6,183 nt of DNA from Nitrospinota bacterium (lineage in GTDB: Bacteria; UBA8248; JACPRG01): assembly GCA_030740135.1 (NCBI GenBank), contig JASLXW010000132.1:1-6183 (forward strand), in the 5' to 3' direction. The position numbers and the translations under genes are program-made. The notes beneath the pieces were generated by a model. The model saw nothing but the letters and a program-made list of their open reading frames with translations, made no database searches and was not told the origin of the DNA. Positions 5,873-6,183 of the stretch are shown piece after piece (within the stretch, counting starts at the first letter, position 1; every line of letters begins with the position of its first letter).

Positions 5873-6183
5873 CTACTCCCCGCCCGCGGAAACCGTCCGG
5901 CGGACCCCTTCCCGGAAGGACACCTCCGGACGCCAGCCCAGCTCCTTTTCCGCCTTGGAGGCGTCCAGGCAGATCCGCTCGACCTCTCCGGGGCGCCGCT
6001 CTCCATAGATCGGCTCCATGTCCGCCCCCAGGGCGTCCCGCACGGCCTCGAAGACCTCCCGGTCGGTGACCTCGGCGCTCCACCCCAGGTTGAACGCCTC
6101 CCGGCGCCCGGCATCCCCGGTGACGAGGAGGTTGGCCCGGACGAGATCGCCCACAAAGACATAATCCCGGGTCTTGGTCCCAT
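5873..6183 (-). CDS. NAD-dependent nucleotide-sugar epimerase (GalE-like), C-terminal part
   Basis: The frame is open from the window edge to a TGA at 5875-5873 and gives the last 102 residues. The gene begins outside the window. It opens with GTKTRDYVFVGDLVRANLL, the strongly conserved block of extended short-chain dehydrogenases of the UDP-glucose 4-epimerase type (G..TRDYV.V.DL..A). It continues with FNLGWSAEVT and ends with RRPGEVERICLDASKA, then ELGWRPEVSFREGVRRT, the typical substrate-binding C-terminal region. These enzymes interconvert nucleotide sugars such as UDP-Glc/UDP-Gal or their N-acetyl or dehydrated forms in the cytoplasm. The exact substrate depends on residues outside the window, so no symbol is given. 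It reads in the same direction as the broken protease gene, 171 nt upstream of it, and may be the last gene of an envelope-sugar operon. Confidence 0.9.
   Translation of the reverse strand, partial: GTKTRDYVFVGDLVRANLLVTGDAGRREAFNLGWSAEVTDREVFEAVRDALGADMEPIYGERRPGEVERICLDASKAEKELGWRPEVSFREGVRRTVSAGGE

Overview
The window is GC-rich bacterial DNA from an organism with an outer membrane. A TPR protein ends in a small beta-barrel with a C-terminal Phe, and a TPR/protease gene starts with a lipoprotein-like signal. Nothing visible fixes the phylum; a high-GC diderm lineage such as Nitrospirota, Methylomirabilota or a deltaproteobacterial group would fit, but that is a guess. No RNA genes, CRISPR arrays, insertion sequences or defence systems are seen.

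Layout, left to right. Positions 1-81 are the end of a TauE/SafE-type membrane permease gene on the + strand. It is followed 30 nt later by a complete paralogue (112-855), so two sulfite-exporter-like genes lie in tandem. A 283-nt non-coding stretch (856-1138) carries weak hairpins, a plausible sigma-70 promoter and a strong hairpin in the leader of the next gene. That gene (1139-2401) encodes a secreted protein with about five TPRs fused to a roughly 200-residue outer-membrane beta-barrel. After a 197-nt gap comes a DegT/DnrJ/EryC1-family sugar aminotransferase (2599-3714), which starts with GTG.

The minus strand holds the rest. A large locus at 3786-5701 reads as one lipoprotein-like polypeptide in the order TPR array, PDZ, trypsin-like (HtrA-type) protease. 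It is broken into three frames. The exact 34-residue spacing of its TPRs shows that 26 nt are missing at about 5174. A second, one-base lesion lies at about 4650 inside the PDZ domain. The catalytic triad is still intact. Upstream of it on the same strand, cut by the window end, is the C-terminus of a GalE-like nucleotide-sugar epimerase (5873-6183).

Taken together this is a cell-envelope neighbourhood: two nucleotide-sugar enzymes of the kind used for surface glycans, two TPR-containing envelope proteins and an anion exporter pair. Co-function is inference from proximity only. The genes lie on both strands and do not form a single operon. The most interesting object is the TPR-PDZ-protease locus. 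Its domain order is the reverse of HtrA/DegP, it carries two frame lesions, and its C-terminal tail looks like the beginning of a second protease domain.
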